Source of the DNA: Elusimicrobia bacterium UBA6262
Lineage (GTDB): Bacteria; CAYTYR01; UBA6262
Assembly: GCA_002441095.1 (NCBI GenBank)
Contig: DJVG01000064.1
Location: 1-51,185, forward strand
Direction: 5' to 3'
Length of the DNA stretch: 51,185 bases
Shown here: positions 22,572 to 32,500 of the stretch, one piece after another
Position numbering within the stretch: position 1 is the stretch's first letter
Layout: each line of letters opens with the position of its first letter
Position numbers and translations under genes: made by a program
The notes under the pieces: model-generated
Seen by the model: only the letters and a program-made list of their open reading frames with translations
Databases searched by the model: none
Told to the model about the DNA's origin: nothing

Positions 22572-24521
22572 TTATTCGTACCGCAGAGCCTCGATCGGAT
22601 CAAGTTTGGCGGCTTGGCGCGCCGGCAAGAGACCGAAGCCAACGCCAACAGCAATGGAAAATGTCGTGGCCATTATCACGGAAGACAGCGTAATTTTAGT
22701 AGTCCAGCTGGCTACTGCCGACAAGGTAAAGGCAATGCCGGCGCCAACAGCGATCCCGATCACCCCCCCGGTCACAGTCATCACCACCGCCTCGATCAAA
22801 AACTGGGTCATGATATCCCGGGAACGGGCGCCTATGGCTTTGCGCAAGCCTATTTCTTTAACCCTCTCCCGGACCGATACTAACATGATGTTCATGATGC
22901 CGATACCGCCTACCAGCAGGGAAATAGCCGCAATAGAACCTAACAGCATGGTCATGGTCTTGGTGGTACTTTGTACGGTTTGCTGGATATCATTCATATT
23001 CCTGATCTCAAATGAACCTTCTTTCTCCTTGCTCAGGCGGTGACGCTGGACAACTAAATCCTTGATCGATTCCTGGGCAGCATCCATCAAGCTGGCATTT
23101 TTCACTTCCAGGTCGATATAATCCACATATTCCTTACCCAGCACCCGGTACATAGCTGTCGTAACCGGGATGACGATCACATCATCCTGATTCATCCAGC
23201 CGGTTGATCCTTTAGTAGGCAAAACCCCGATCACTTTGAAATATATCCGGTTGATCTTAATCGTCATACCGATGGGATTAGCAGTATCGAATAATTCTTT
23301 AGCCACTGTCGCGCCGACCAAGGCCACCTTTTGGCGAACCTGCAATTCTTCACCGGTAAAAAACCGGCCGACTGTTGGTACTGAAGCACGCATCGTGGGA
23401 TAATTGATGCCGGTACCCATGATCTGGGTATTCCAATTCTTGTCACCATATACTGCTTGGGCACGACCCCTGACGGTAGGAGAAACATTCTTAATCTCCA
23501 CTAACTTCGTCAGGGCTTCGGCATCCTGCAAAGTAAACCTGGTGACTGTGCCAGATTCCACGGCTACGCCCATTGCCCGGTGTGAACCAGGGGTTAACAT
23601 CAATAAATTAGAGCCCAAAGAAGCCAGGCTTTTTTCTATTGATTCTTTGGCCCCCTGGCCAAGAGCCAGCATGGCAATGACCGCCGCTACTCCGATCAGA
23701 ATGCCTAACATGGATAGGATAGAACGCATTTTGTGGGAAACCAGGGCTTGTATCGCTTGCCGCAGATGATCACCGAATTTTGCTCCTTCACTAGGACACT
23801 CTTTTTCCGGCAAAACCGCTGCCGGAGATATCGCCGGCTTTATTTGAGCTGGTTTGGTTTTTTCGTCAGAGACTATTTTACCATCACGCATATAGATGAT
23901 CCGGGTGCAGTGTTCGGCGACTTCTTTTTCATGGGTCACCATAACAATGGTTTTCCCTTGTTTATTGAGTTTAAGCAGCAAAGACATGATCTCTTCTTCA
24001 TTTTTAGTGTCCAGATTACCGGTTGGCTCATCGGCAAAAAGGATCAGAGGATCATTGACTAAAGAGCGGGCAATAGCCACCCGTTGCTGTTCCCCGCCGG
24101 AAAGCTCGGTCGGCAGATGCAGGGCACGGGATTCAAGCCCGACTTCTTTTATTTTTTCCAGAGCCAGTTCTTTTAGATGCCGGCACCCCGCATAGATCAA
24201 GGGTAATTCAGCATTTTGCACTGCTGTTAACCTGGATAACAAGTGAAACTGCTGGAAAATAAAACCAGCAGTGTTATTCCTTAATTTAGCCAATTCATCA
24301 TCGCTATATTTACTGACTTCTTTGTCGGTAAAGGAATATGACCCGGAATCTGGCCGGTCTAAGAAGCCAAGAATGTGCAGTAACGTAGATTTACCTGAAC
24401 CGGACGGACCCATAATACCAACAAATTCGCCGGATTCTATATTCAAGGAAACATTGCGGAGAGCTTGCACGCCAACGCTCCCGATCTGATATGTTTTGGA
24501 GATATTGTTAACTTTTATCAT
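22572..24521 (-). CDS. macB: MacB-like ABC transporter (ATPase fused to permease)
   Basis: 649 residues. ATPase at the N-terminus: Walker A GPSGSGKSTLL, Q-loop, signature LSGGEQQRVAIARSL, Walker B LILFADEPTGNLD, H-loop VTHEKE. The permease half has one helix near 265-285, a large periplasmic MacB_PCD domain (about 290-520) and three C-terminal helices. It works as a mechanotransmitting pump with MacA and TolC, exporting macrolides, peptides or other periplasmic substrates. It overlaps macA by four bases (ATGA). Confidence 0.95.
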   Translation of the reverse strand: MIKVNNISKTYQIGSVGVQALRNVSLNIESGEFVGIMGPSGSGKSTLLHILGFLDRPDSGSYSFTDKEVSKYSDDELAKLRNNTAGFIFQQFHLLSRLTAVQNAELPLIYAGCRHLKELALEKIKEVGLESRALHLPTELSGGEQQRVAIARSLVNDPLILFADEPTGNLDTKNEEEIMSLLLKLNKQGKTIVMVTHEKEVAEHCTRIIYMRDGKIVSDEKTKPAQIKPAISPAAVLPEKECPSEGAKFGDHLRQAIQALVSHKMRSILSMLGILIGVAAVIAMLALGQGAKESIEKSLASLGSNLLMLTPGSHRAMGVAVESGTVTRFTLQDAEALTKLVEIKNVSPTVRGRAQAVYGDKNWNTQIMGTGINYPTMRASVPTVGRFFTGEELQVRQKVALVGATVAKELFDTANPIGMTIKINRIYFKVIGVLPTKGSTGWMNQDDVIVIPVTTAMYRVLGKEYVDYIDLEVKNASLMDAAQESIKDLVVQRHRLSKEKEGSFEIRNMNDIQQTVQSTTKTMTMLLGSIAAISLLVGGIGIMNIMLVSVRERVKEIGLRKAIGARSRDIMTQFLIEAVVMTVTGGVIGIAVGAGIAFTLSAVASWTTKITLSSVIMATTFSIAVGVGFGLLPARQAAKLDPIEALRYE

Positions 24522-25510
24522 CGTCTGGTATTCCTGCCAGCCTGCCCCCGCTGGCCAGGACGACTGGGCATAAAAGGATTAGTACCAGTAGTTTTTTGGG
24601 TAACTGGCACATAGGTCGCGCTTTGTATAACTACCCGATCAGTTTCAGTGAGGCTGGAAATAATTTCAATGTTAGTGTCATCAGATAAACCTGTTTTTAT
24701 GCGGCGTTGAACCGGTTTCTGCCCTTTACCCTGTTCCAGCAGTACATAACTGCCTTCTTTGTCCTGCTTGACCGCTTCCAAAGGCAGGGTCAGGACATTC
24801 TCGCGGCTGGCTTCCAGCACTTTTACTTCGGCCGTCATTCCCGAACGGAATTCAGCCGGCACTTCATCCGGCAGGATATCAACTTTATAGATAGTGACAT
24901 TACTTATCATTTGCGATTCATAATAAATATGGTTCACGGCGCCATTCCCCTTGATCTCAGGGTAAGCATCCAGGGTGATCATTGCGGGTTGTCCTATTTT
25001 GATCTTGCCGATATCGGTCTCATCAAACTGGGCTTGCACGATCAACCGGTCAGAGAGAACCAGGATCGCTTCGCTGGTCATGACGGTCTGCCCAGGTTCA
25101 ACATTTTTAACGATCACATCCCCGTCAATGGGTGCGATCAGAGGAGTTGACTTATATACTTCCTGCCATTGTTTAACAACTGCCTCGCCTTGAGCCCTGG
25201 CGGCATCTAATAAAGCAGCTCTTTCAGTCGAGCTCATCCAGGCCAGGGTTTGTCCTTTTTTCACCCGGTCTCCTTCCTTGACCAGGATCTTTTCGACCCG
25301 GCCGCTAATCGCTGGCTTCACGGCTAAACGATTTTGCGGCAAAACTGTACCGGTAGTAGAGACGAAGGTCTGGATATTATCGTAGGCCGGATTAATGATG
25401 GTAGTTTTTTCCGTCTTACTCTTATTGTTAGCGGCTTTGACTGTCCAAAATATCCCGGCGCTCACCACCAGTATGCCTAGTATTAGGAATTTCCATTTCT
25501 TATTCTTCAT
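24518..25510 (-). CDS. macA: MacA-like periplasmic adaptor (HlyD family)
   Basis: 330 residues: N-terminal membrane anchor (about 5-25), lipoyl half-motifs (SGRVEKILVKEGDRVKKGQ and IAPIDGDVIVKNVEPGQTV), beta-barrel and membrane-proximal domains, and a C-terminal Arg/Gly/Gln-rich tail. The helical hairpin between the lipoyl halves is short compared with E. coli MacA. It overlaps the TolC-like gene by 11 bases and macB by 4, so the three are made together. Confidence 0.93.
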   Translation of the reverse strand: MKNKKWKFLILGILVVSAGIFWTVKAANNKSKTEKTTIINPAYDNIQTFVSTTGTVLPQNRLAVKPAISGRVEKILVKEGDRVKKGQTLAWMSSTERAALLDAARAQGEAVVKQWQEVYKSTPLIAPIDGDVIVKNVEPGQTVMTSEAILVLSDRLIVQAQFDETDIGKIKIGQPAMITLDAYPEIKGNGAVNHIYYESQMISNVTIYKVDILPDEVPAEFRSGMTAEVKVLEASRENVLTLPLEAVKQDKEGSYVLLEQGKGQKPVQRRIKTGLSDDTNIEIISSLTETDRVVIQSATYVPVTQKTTGTNPFMPSRPGQRGQAGRNTRR

Positions 25511-26765
25511 CTAAAGTCACTCCTTTGGCTTGTATCCAGTTCGCCTCTGCGATCATGGCATTAGCCTGGGTATCTAATAAAGTTTTCTTGGCCCTGATCA
25601 AAGCATCTTCTATGATAATCCAATTATCGAAGGACATTAAGCCTATTTTATATTGTGCCTCGGCAATTTTGGAACGTTCTTCAGTCGCTGCCAGGAATTT
25701 TTGTTGTACGCTTAACTGCCCTAAAGCATCCTGCAGGTTGGCCCAGCTCTCAGCTAAAGTCAGGATAACGCTGGCCCGGCCATTTCTTTCTTCAACCAGG
25801 GCCTGACTGTAGGCAGATTCGGACTTTTTCTTTGCCGCTACCTGGCTGCCGCCGGAAAAGATCGGCACGCTTACGTTCACCCCGGCTGACCATTGGTCCC
25901 GTTCAGGCGGCCAGTTAGAACCGCTTTTGCCGGCTGACGCATTGGCATAGACTGACGGATACATATCAGCGGTAGCACTTTTTAAAGAAAGGCGGGAAGC
26001 ATCTTTTTGGGCGATAAGCGCCTGCAGTAACGGCACTGATTCGGCGATTTGTTCGAAATCAGGCGTAACCGTATCCGCTAAAGCTACTGCCAGGTCACCC
26101 TGCACCTGTATCTGATTATATTGGCCATAACCCAGATCCGCGCAAAGCGTCCGGGCTGCTATTTCTAAATTCCTGACTGCCTGGCTTATTTCAAACTCGG
26201 CCTGGGACAGGTCGGCCTGGGCAGTCAATAATGAACCTTTATGTTCCCGGCCGGCTTCATATCCCAGCTTGATCAACTCCAGGCTCTGCTTGCGCCGCTC
26301 AGCTATTTCACCGGTGATAGATACTAACTTTTGCGCTTTTAAAAGACTCACAAAATCCCTCTTCAGCTGCAATCGCAGATTGGAAGAGGTCACGGCATAT
26401 GTATACATGGCCGACCGTAAGGTCGCTGAGGAGACAGCGACATTAAATTGGGACTTCAAACCATCAAACAGTAATTGCCTGCCGGAAACACCGTAAGAAT
26501 AACTGTTGCTACGTTCGGCACCGTCTGTTTTAGAGGTTTGCGCGCCGGCACTGCCGCTGATCTGCGGATAATAATTGCTTTTGGTTGTGGTTAAATTGAG
26601 TCCGGCCTGTTTTAGTTTTTCTACCGCGGATAATAAACTGGGATTATTTTGCCTGGCTTCACGGACACAATCTTGCCAGGTCAGATCCCGGGCACTAGCG
26701 CCATTAACCATACTCAATCCAATAATAAACATTACTAATACTATAATTAAAATACTTCTTTTCAT
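25500..26765 (-). CDS. TolC-family outer membrane efflux protein
   Basis: 421 residues with a signal peptide (about 1-25, ending near ASA). Two repeated OEP domains with long coiled-coil helices; TWQDCVREARQNNPSLLSA starts the first and an AQYKIGLMSFDNWI segment marks the second. It provides the outer-membrane channel for MacAB in this operon. AAAGGTGG precedes ATG 26765. Confidence 0.93.
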   Translation of the reverse strand: MKRSILIIVLVMFIIGLSMVNGASARDLTWQDCVREARQNNPSLLSAVEKLKQAGLNLTTTKSNYYPQISGSAGAQTSKTDGAERSNSYSYGVSGRQLLFDGLKSQFNVAVSSATLRSAMYTYAVTSSNLRLQLKRDFVSLLKAQKLVSITGEIAERRKQSLELIKLGYEAGREHKGSLLTAQADLSQAEFEISQAVRNLEIAARTLCADLGYGQYNQIQVQGDLAVALADTVTPDFEQIAESVPLLQALIAQKDASRLSLKSATADMYPSVYANASAGKSGSNWPPERDQWSAGVNVSVPIFSGGSQVAAKKKSESAYSQALVEERNGRASVILTLAESWANLQDALGQLSVQQKFLAATEERSKIAEAQYKIGLMSFDNWIIIEDALIRAKKTLLDTQANAMIAEANWIQAKGVTLDEE

Positions 26766-26863
26766 ACTGCTTTAACCACCTTTAAGAAGCTGATAAGAAT
26801 ACAGCCTAAGTTAAATAATGATACCTCGGTTAACCGGTTTTGTAAAGGGTCCTGGCCCCATAG

Positions 26864-27370
26864 TTACGGGCCTATGCGCTCTGGGGGCCTTTCATGCTTG
26901 CCCTGGCCAGGCTGGTCCGGCGGCGGGGGCATAAAACCCCTGGGCATGATCGCTTTGAATTTTTGCTGCTGTTCAGGAGTAAGATTTTTCTTCATTTTAA
27001 TAAGGTGCGCCATCACGGTTTTTTCTATTCTGGCCTGCAGAGAGGATACAGTATCAATTAATTTATCGACTTTAACCTGGTCAACTGGTTCACTATCTAA
27101 AGCCGTAAACAATTCTATCCGCTTTCTTTTTAGCTCTTCCCTTACCGCCTTGAGCTCCTGATCTATATTTTTCCGGTCCTGCTCCACAAAACCTACTTGG
27201 GCATCACTTAAACAAAGTTCTTTTTGCATTTTCTTTCTCATCCAGTTGCTTTCCCTGGGCCTTTCTTTATAGCCTCTCCTGCTTAACCAGTGACGGCTAA
27301 ACCTGGCTAAGACACCAATATTCAGGCCAAGTGAAAGTATCAGAATAATGGTCAGCCCTTTATTTTTCAT
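26864..27370 (-). CDS. Spy/CnrX-like periplasmic metal-resistance protein
   Basis: 168 residues from ATG 27370 (strong GGAGG). One N-terminal membrane helix or uncleaved signal (about 5-24), then a long charged helical domain with an NLTPEQQQKF motif at the C-terminal end, the LTxxQ hallmark of Spy/CpxP/heavy-metal-sensor proteins, and a proline/histidine-rich tail. In Cnr-type systems a protein of this class senses metal and signals to the anti-sigma factor. It lies directly between the anti-sigma gene and the efflux genes, which makes a sensor role plausible. Confidence 0.8.
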   Translation of the reverse strand: MKNKGLTIILILSLGLNIGVLARFSRHWLSRRGYKERPRESNWMRKKMQKELCLSDAQVGFVEQDRKNIDQELKAVREELKRKRIELFTALDSEPVDQVKVDKLIDTVSSLQARIEKTVMAHLIKMKKNLTPEQQQKFKAIMPRGFMPPPPDQPGQGKHERPPERIGP

Positions 27371-27374
27371 CTGC

Positions 27375-27827
27375 CTAACCTCCAATAATATTATTATAGA
27401 CTGTTTCCACTTGTTCATTGGGCATATCGTTGAATTCACTTAAGGATAATTGGCTGGCTACTTCGCTGCTGGCTACAACTTCCTGTGAGTTGGTAGTGCC
27501 CACCATGCCGGAAACAAGATAATTACCGGTTAGTACCATGGCCAGAAACATCGCTGAAGTAGCCAACACCTGCAGCCATTTCAGTCCAGAATGATTTCGT
27601 TGCTCCTGTTCCAGACGGCTTTGTAGGCGCGTCCACAGGAACGCCGGAGGTTCTTCAGGTGTTGTTTTCCTGAGAGGGTCAACAGCCACAGCCAAAACCG
27701 CCGCGGCAAACTCGCGGCAGCCCGCGCATTCCTGCAGATGACTCGCGAGCTCCTGTTTTCCCTGTTCATCGAGTTCCCCATCAACATGATCAGTGATAAT
27801 GATGTCGCGGAACTTATTGCATTTCAT
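27375..27827 (-). CDS. Zinc-finger (ZAS/zf-HC2) anti-sigma factor
   Basis: 150 residues from ATG 27827. N-terminal zinc-binding anti-sigma domain with HLQECAGC (H-x3-C-x2-C) after an earlier His; one membrane helix (about 88-108); a small periplasmic C-terminus. It should hold the adjacent ECF sigma at the membrane until a signal arrives. GAGGTGG lies upstream; the ATG sits 14 bases inside the end of the sigma gene, so translation is coupled. Confidence 0.93.
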   Translation of the reverse strand: MKCNKFRDIIITDHVDGELDEQGKQELASHLQECAGCREFAAAVLAVAVDPLRKTTPEEPPAFLWTRLQSRLEQEQRNHSGLKWLQVLATSAMFLAMVLTGNYLVSGMVGTTNSQEVVASSEVASQLSLSEFNDMPNEQVETVYNNIIGG

Positions 27828-28380
27828 GGTAACCACCTCTTTTTAAGAGCATTTCCCTGGCCCTTTTCAACCTGGATCTAACCGTGTTAATATTAATTTG
27901 CAGGACCTGGGCAATTTCATCATAGCGCAATCCCTGCATTTCCCTTAATACTATACAGGTACGATATTCAGGATTAAGAGTCTCTAACATTTTATTGACT
28001 TGCTCTTTCTGGCCGCTATGGTCTAAAGATGTTTCTATCGCTTCAGCCTGGGTCGGCAATTCAGCGCTGATATTTTCATGATATGCAAACTGCCGGCGGC
28101 GTTCATGCGCTGCTTTTTTTAAGGCATTCAGGGCCGTATTCACAGTTATCCGGTAGAGCCAGGTCTTAAAAGAAGATTTAAACCTAAAATCACGCAGGTT
28201 TTTAAATACTTTAAGGAATACTTCCTGGGTGATTTCCTGGGCATCTTCCCTGTTCCGGGCAGTCCGCAGAGCAACATTGTATACAAAACTTGAAGCACTT
28301 TTATATATCTCAGCAAAAGCTTGTATATCCCCGGCCGCGGACTTATGTATAATATCTGGTGATATGCTTTGAATATCCAT
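27814..28380 (-). CDS. ECF (RpoE-like) sigma factor
   Basis: 188 residues with sigma region 2 (AFAEIYKSASSFVYNVALR...EDAQEITQEVFLKVFKNL, about 20-85) and region 4 (EYRTCIVLREMQGLRYDEIAQVL...VRSRLKRAREML, about 130-182). The insertion between the regions is modest. It leads an operon of anti-sigma, Spy-like, TolC, MacA, MacB and a second Spy-like protein. The promoter upstream (28398-28426) has the ECF02-type pattern, so the factor probably drives its own operon. Confidence 0.95.
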   Translation of the reverse strand: MDIQSISPDIIHKSAAGDIQAFAEIYKSASSFVYNVALRTARNREDAQEITQEVFLKVFKNLRDFRFKSSFKTWLYRITVNTALNALKKAAHERRRQFAYHENISAELPTQAEAIETSLDHSGQKEQVNKMLETLNPEYRTCIVLREMQGLRYDEIAQVLQININTVRSRLKRAREMLLKRGGYHEMQ

Positions 28381-28397
28381 TGTTCTCCTTACATTAT

Positions 28398-28426
28398 TTA
28401 GACAAAGCCGGAAAAAGAAAAGTTTC
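28398..28426 (-). promoter_or_regulatory. Predicted ECF-type promoter of the sigma/efflux operon
   Basis: On the minus strand GAAACTT (28420-28426), 16 bases, then GTCTAA (28398-28403). The E. coli RpoE/ECF02 consensus is GGAACTT-N15/16-GTCTAA, so there is one mismatch. The predicted start is near 28391 and GTAAGGAG lies just after it, leaving a leader of about 11 bases before ATG 28380. Confidence 0.7.
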
Positions 28427-28431
28427 GCGGA

Positions 28432-29004
28432 TTAGCGCAGGAAATGCAAGACCGAGCCGGCAATGACCGGGATAGTAAGGTTATCGTCCAAGGCTATGGG
28501 CAGGGTTTCCACAATAGCAGCAATGAGGGCACTAGCCAGGATAGCAGTGACGGTAAGATTAGCGGGGAAAAAGTATCGCTTTAAAATAAAACCTACCAGG
28601 GTCGCGATAATAAAGAAAGCTACGCTTCCTTCTACACTGCGGGGAGGAAATATTTTATGCCGGCCGATCTTTTTACCGACAAGAGCCGCGGTAACATCAC
28701 CAAAGGTCAAAAAACAAAGGGCGGTAATAGCTATCGGTTTATCAAATAGAAGTACGGTCACCAGTATGCCGCCGATAAAATAGGGCATTCCGGTAACAGT
28801 TTTTTTCTCGTTTTCTTTAAAAAACCCCCGAAAATTCCGCCAGGCCCAGTTATTAAACAAAGGATATTTGGCCCGCACTAATTCAAATAGCAGTACCAGC
28901 CCCAGGGCCATAGCCATGATCCGGAGAAGTATTTCCCGATCTATAAAATAGTAGGCTATAGGGAAAATCATCCCGCCGATAAAATGAAACAATGGTCGTT
29001 GCAT
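28432..29004 (-). CDS. Dolichol/phytol-kinase-like membrane protein
   Basis: 190 residues with about 6-7 membrane helices. FLTFGDVTAALVGKKIG and the SVEGSVAFF segment match the CTP-dependent polyprenol/phytol/diacylglycerol kinase family (SEC59-like), which phosphorylate a lipid alcohol. The substrate is unknown. It lies after the PG0541-like gene, beyond a TATCAGG array; whether it is still part of the RND operon is uncertain. Confidence 0.8.
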   Translation of the reverse strand: MQRPLFHFIGGMIFPIAYYFIDREILLRIMAMALGLVLLFELVRAKYPLFNNWAWRNFRGFFKENEKKTVTGMPYFIGGILVTVLLFDKPIAITALCFLTFGDVTAALVGKKIGRHKIFPPRSVEGSVAFFIIATLVGFILKRYFFPANLTVTAILASALIAAIVETLPIALDDNLTIPVIAGSVLHFLR

Positions 29005-29020
29005 AAAACCTCTTTAAGAC

Positions 29021-29138
29021 GGTTATCAGGGTATCAGATCATCAGGAAGTGGCTATCAGGTTATCAGGGGACCAGGCTACTACCTGATATCCTGAAATCC
29101 TGATATTCTTCCTCCTGTTATCCTGATTACCTGATACT
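29021..29138. repeat. Inverted repeat array built on TATCAGG
   Basis: The left half has at least five TATCAGG/ATCAGG units; after a GACCAGGCTAC centre the right half has CCTGATA, TCCTGAAATCCTGATA, TCCTGATTACCTGATA units. The halves can form a long imperfect hairpin. The array fills the gap between the dolichol-kinase-like and PG0541-like genes. Confidence 0.85.
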
Positions 29139-29148
29139 CGTTTATTGG

Positions 29149-29439
29149 TTAAATTACCTCTTCCAGCGGCCACACATAGGCGCTGACACTGCCTTTAGGC
29201 ATTTTCTTCTTGATATTCTTGATCGTTTCCTTAATATTAACCATGCACTGGTCCTCACAATAGATTAACAATGCTGCATTATATCCCGGCCAGACATTGG
29301 TGTCAAGCCTGGGATCACTTGATTTGCCGGTGCCCAGCACTTTTTCCCACTTGGTATAATAATTGATACCAGCAGCAGATAGCCCTTCCATGATCTCTTT
29401 TTCCAGTGGCGCATTGTAGACGAATAATATCAGTTTCAT
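29149..29439 (-). CDS. PG0541-family (PII-like) transporter-associated protein
   Basis: 96 residues of PII/CutA-like ferredoxin fold: KLILFVYNAPLEKEIMEGL, GINYYTKWEKVLGTGK and WPGYNAALLIYCED. Small PII-like proteins of this type often sit next to RND pumps; the role is unknown. It follows the RND gene with a GATTACAC array in between. Confidence 0.75.
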   Translation of the reverse strand: MKLILFVYNAPLEKEIMEGLSAAGINYYTKWEKVLGTGKSSDPRLDTNVWPGYNAALLIYCEDQCMVNIKETIKNIKKKMPKGSVSAYVWPLEEVI

Positions 29440-29455
29440 ATCAAAACCTCTTTTT

Positions 29456-29537
29456 GATTACACCGATTTCAAAAGATGATTACACCGATTAGAGCTCTTG
29501 TTCTATCTGTGTAATCTCTTTACTAATCTGTGTAATC
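29456..29537. repeat. GATTACAC inverted repeat array
   Basis: The left half has GATTACACCGATT twice; after an AGAGCTCT palindrome the right half has ATCTGTGTAATCTC and AATCTGTGTAATCG. It lies between the PG0541-like and RND genes. Confidence 0.8.
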
Positions 29538-29541
29538 GCTT

Positions 29542-32500
29542 TTAATGTCTTCTAAATTTTTGTTCAAAAATGGTATACAGCACCGGTACAAAAATAAGAG
29601 TGATCAACGTAGAAACAGTCAGTCCGCCAATAAGAGCTACCCCCATTGGCGACCAGGACTCACTGCCCTCGCCCCGGGAAAAAGCCATGGGCACTAAACC
29701 GAACAAAGTAGTGATGGTTGTCATTAATACCGGCCGCAGGCGGCTCTTACCGCTTTTTTGCACTGCTGCAAAAAGTTCAATGCCCCTGGCGCGCAGGATA
29801 TTGGTATAATCCACCAAGACAATGGCATTATTAACCACGATACCTACCAGCATGATCAATCCCAGGAAAGTCATGACATTAAAACTTAAACCAGCTACCA
29901 GCAGTCCCCAAATTACCCCGGTAATAGCAAAAGGGACAGAGAACATAATAATAAAGGGATCCCGCAGTGATTCAAATTGGGCCGCCATGATCAAATACAC
30001 TAATAATACTCCTAAAACAAACGCGAAGAAAAGATCAGTGAAGGAAGATTTCTGCTCCTTGATCGTACCGCCAAATTTATAAGTAAAGCCGCGGGGCATG
30101 ACCTTTTTCTGCAGTAGATTCTCCACGTCACTGGTGATCTCTCCCAGGCTCCGGCCAAAAACGCCGGCATCTATCCGGATCATTCTTGTTCCGTCTTTAC
30201 GCAGGATCTCCAAGGGTCCGAATTGCCGTTCCAGTGTCGCCACATTGCCTAAAGGTATAGTTTTACCAGAGGGCAGGAGGATCGGCAAATTCAGCAGATT
30301 AGCTAAACTGGTCCGTTCTGCTTTGTTCAGGTTCATAAAGATATCATATTCATTATCCTGGTCACGGAACTTGCTGACCGTGACACCATAGAAAGTTCCG
30401 CGGACGATATTGGCAATATACCCTACTGATAAGCCCAGGCTGGTGGCTTTGTCGCGGTCCACCCGCACCCAGATCTCAGGATTGCCTTGCTCAAAACTTA
30501 CTTCAATATCCTTCACTCCCTTGACTTTGGCCATCATTCCCGAGATCTGGCCCGACAAATCAGCCCCCTTGGCCAGGTCATCGCCATAGAGCTCTATGGT
30601 CAATGGTTTACCGCTGCCCATAATCGCTTGTTCCATGGGGTCCTGGCTGGAAAAATTCACCTTGACCAGTCCGGGTATTTTTTCAACTTTTGGCCTGATC
30701 GCTTCAATAATTTCAAGGTCACTGCGTTTCCGCTGGTTTTTGGGTACTAATTTACCGAAGAAATCAGCAGCGCTAGACAGTTCTTTGCGGCCGCCCTGTA
30801 CACTGCCCATCGCTTCCCGGCTCTCTCCCATGTCCACCATCAGCATCCGCAGCTCTGGCACTTCTTCCTGCAATATCTGCTCGATCCTGGACACCGCTTT
30901 TTCTGTTTCATTAACGTCGGTCCCGCGGGGCAGTTCTACGCGTAAGCGCAAGAATCCCTGGTCTTCCCGGGGAAAAAACTCTGTCCCCACCAGCGGGAAC
31001 AGGAGCAGTGAAAACACAAAAATAGCAATAGCCCCGCCGATCACCTTTTTCCTATTGCCCAATGCCCAGGACAAGATCTGCCGGTATTTTTCATCCAGGC
31101 GCTCAAACCATTTTTCACTCCAGCGGAAAAACCTGTCAACTAGTTTATTACCGTTACTATTACCATTGAGATGCATTGTTTTCTGGCTAAGCATCTTCCC
31201 GGCTAACATTGGGGATAAAGTATAAGCCACGAATAAAGAGGCCATCAGCGTGATGGTGACGATGGATGCTAGTTGCTTAAAATATACTTGTAAAAAACCA
31301 CCAACAAATATTAAAGGGAGAAAAATGACCACTGTGGTCAGGGTAGAACCCAGAATCGCCGCGCTAATCTCGCCAGTGCCAAAAATAGCTGATTCCTGGG
31401 GTCTTTCCCCCTCATATAAATGGCGGTAAATATTATCGATCACTACCACCGCGTTGTCCACCACCATGCCGATGGCAATAGCGAGGCTGGCTAAAGTCAG
31501 GACATTAATGGTCCAGCCATTAAAATACACAAAAATAAAGGCTACTAAAAGTGAAGTGGGGATTTCCACCGCCGCGATGAAACTGGCACGTACATTACGC
31601 AAGAAAAATAACAAGACCAGCACGACTAAGAACCCGCCCCAATAAATGGAGGTTTTCAGGCTGTTGATGGAATTGACAATAAAATCAGAATTATCCATCA
31701 GGATCTTAACATCTACATCTTTGGGTAAAGTCTGCAAGATAGTTGCTAGCTTTGCTCGCACGCCTTTGGCAACAGTCACCGTATTAGAGCCAGACTGTTT
31801 TTGCACGACAATAAAGCCGCCGCTTTTCTGGTTGACATGGACCCGTTTTATCGCTTCCTGGAAATCATCCTTAACTTCCGCGATATCACGCACATAGACG
31901 GGTTTCCCCTGGCGATAAGCCAGCAAAGTCCGGCTTAGTTCCGGCACAGTCGCATATTCACCGGGAACCCGCAAGCTGTATTTCTTCTTTCCTTCATATA
32001 CCGCACCGGCAGGCACCGTCACATTTTCCTGCTGTATTTTATCAGTGACCTGGCTGAGCGAAATGTTATAGGCATTCATCTTGTTAATATCTAAAATGAT
32101 CTGGATCTCCCGGATCCTGCCGCCGCGGACATATACTGCCCCTACCCCGGGGACCGATCGCAACTGATCGGCAATATCTTTTTCCATGATGTCATTCAGG
32201 CGGTCATAGCTTTCTTTAGCATTAGCACCCATAAATAAGATCGGTATGGCACTGGTATTAAATTTAATGACCCGAGGGGCATCAGCATCATCCGGCAGTC
32301 TGCTTTTAACAAATTCCAGGCGGTCCCGGATATCATTACTGGCTGTATCCAGGGAAGTGCCCCAGTCAAATTTGGCCAGGACCACGGAAGCTCCTTCTTT
32401 GGAAGTGCTTTCCACGGAATCTATGCCAGGGACAGTACGCACCGCATCTTCAATAGTCTTGGTAACCTTGGTTTCAATATCCTGGGCATTGGCTCCGGGA

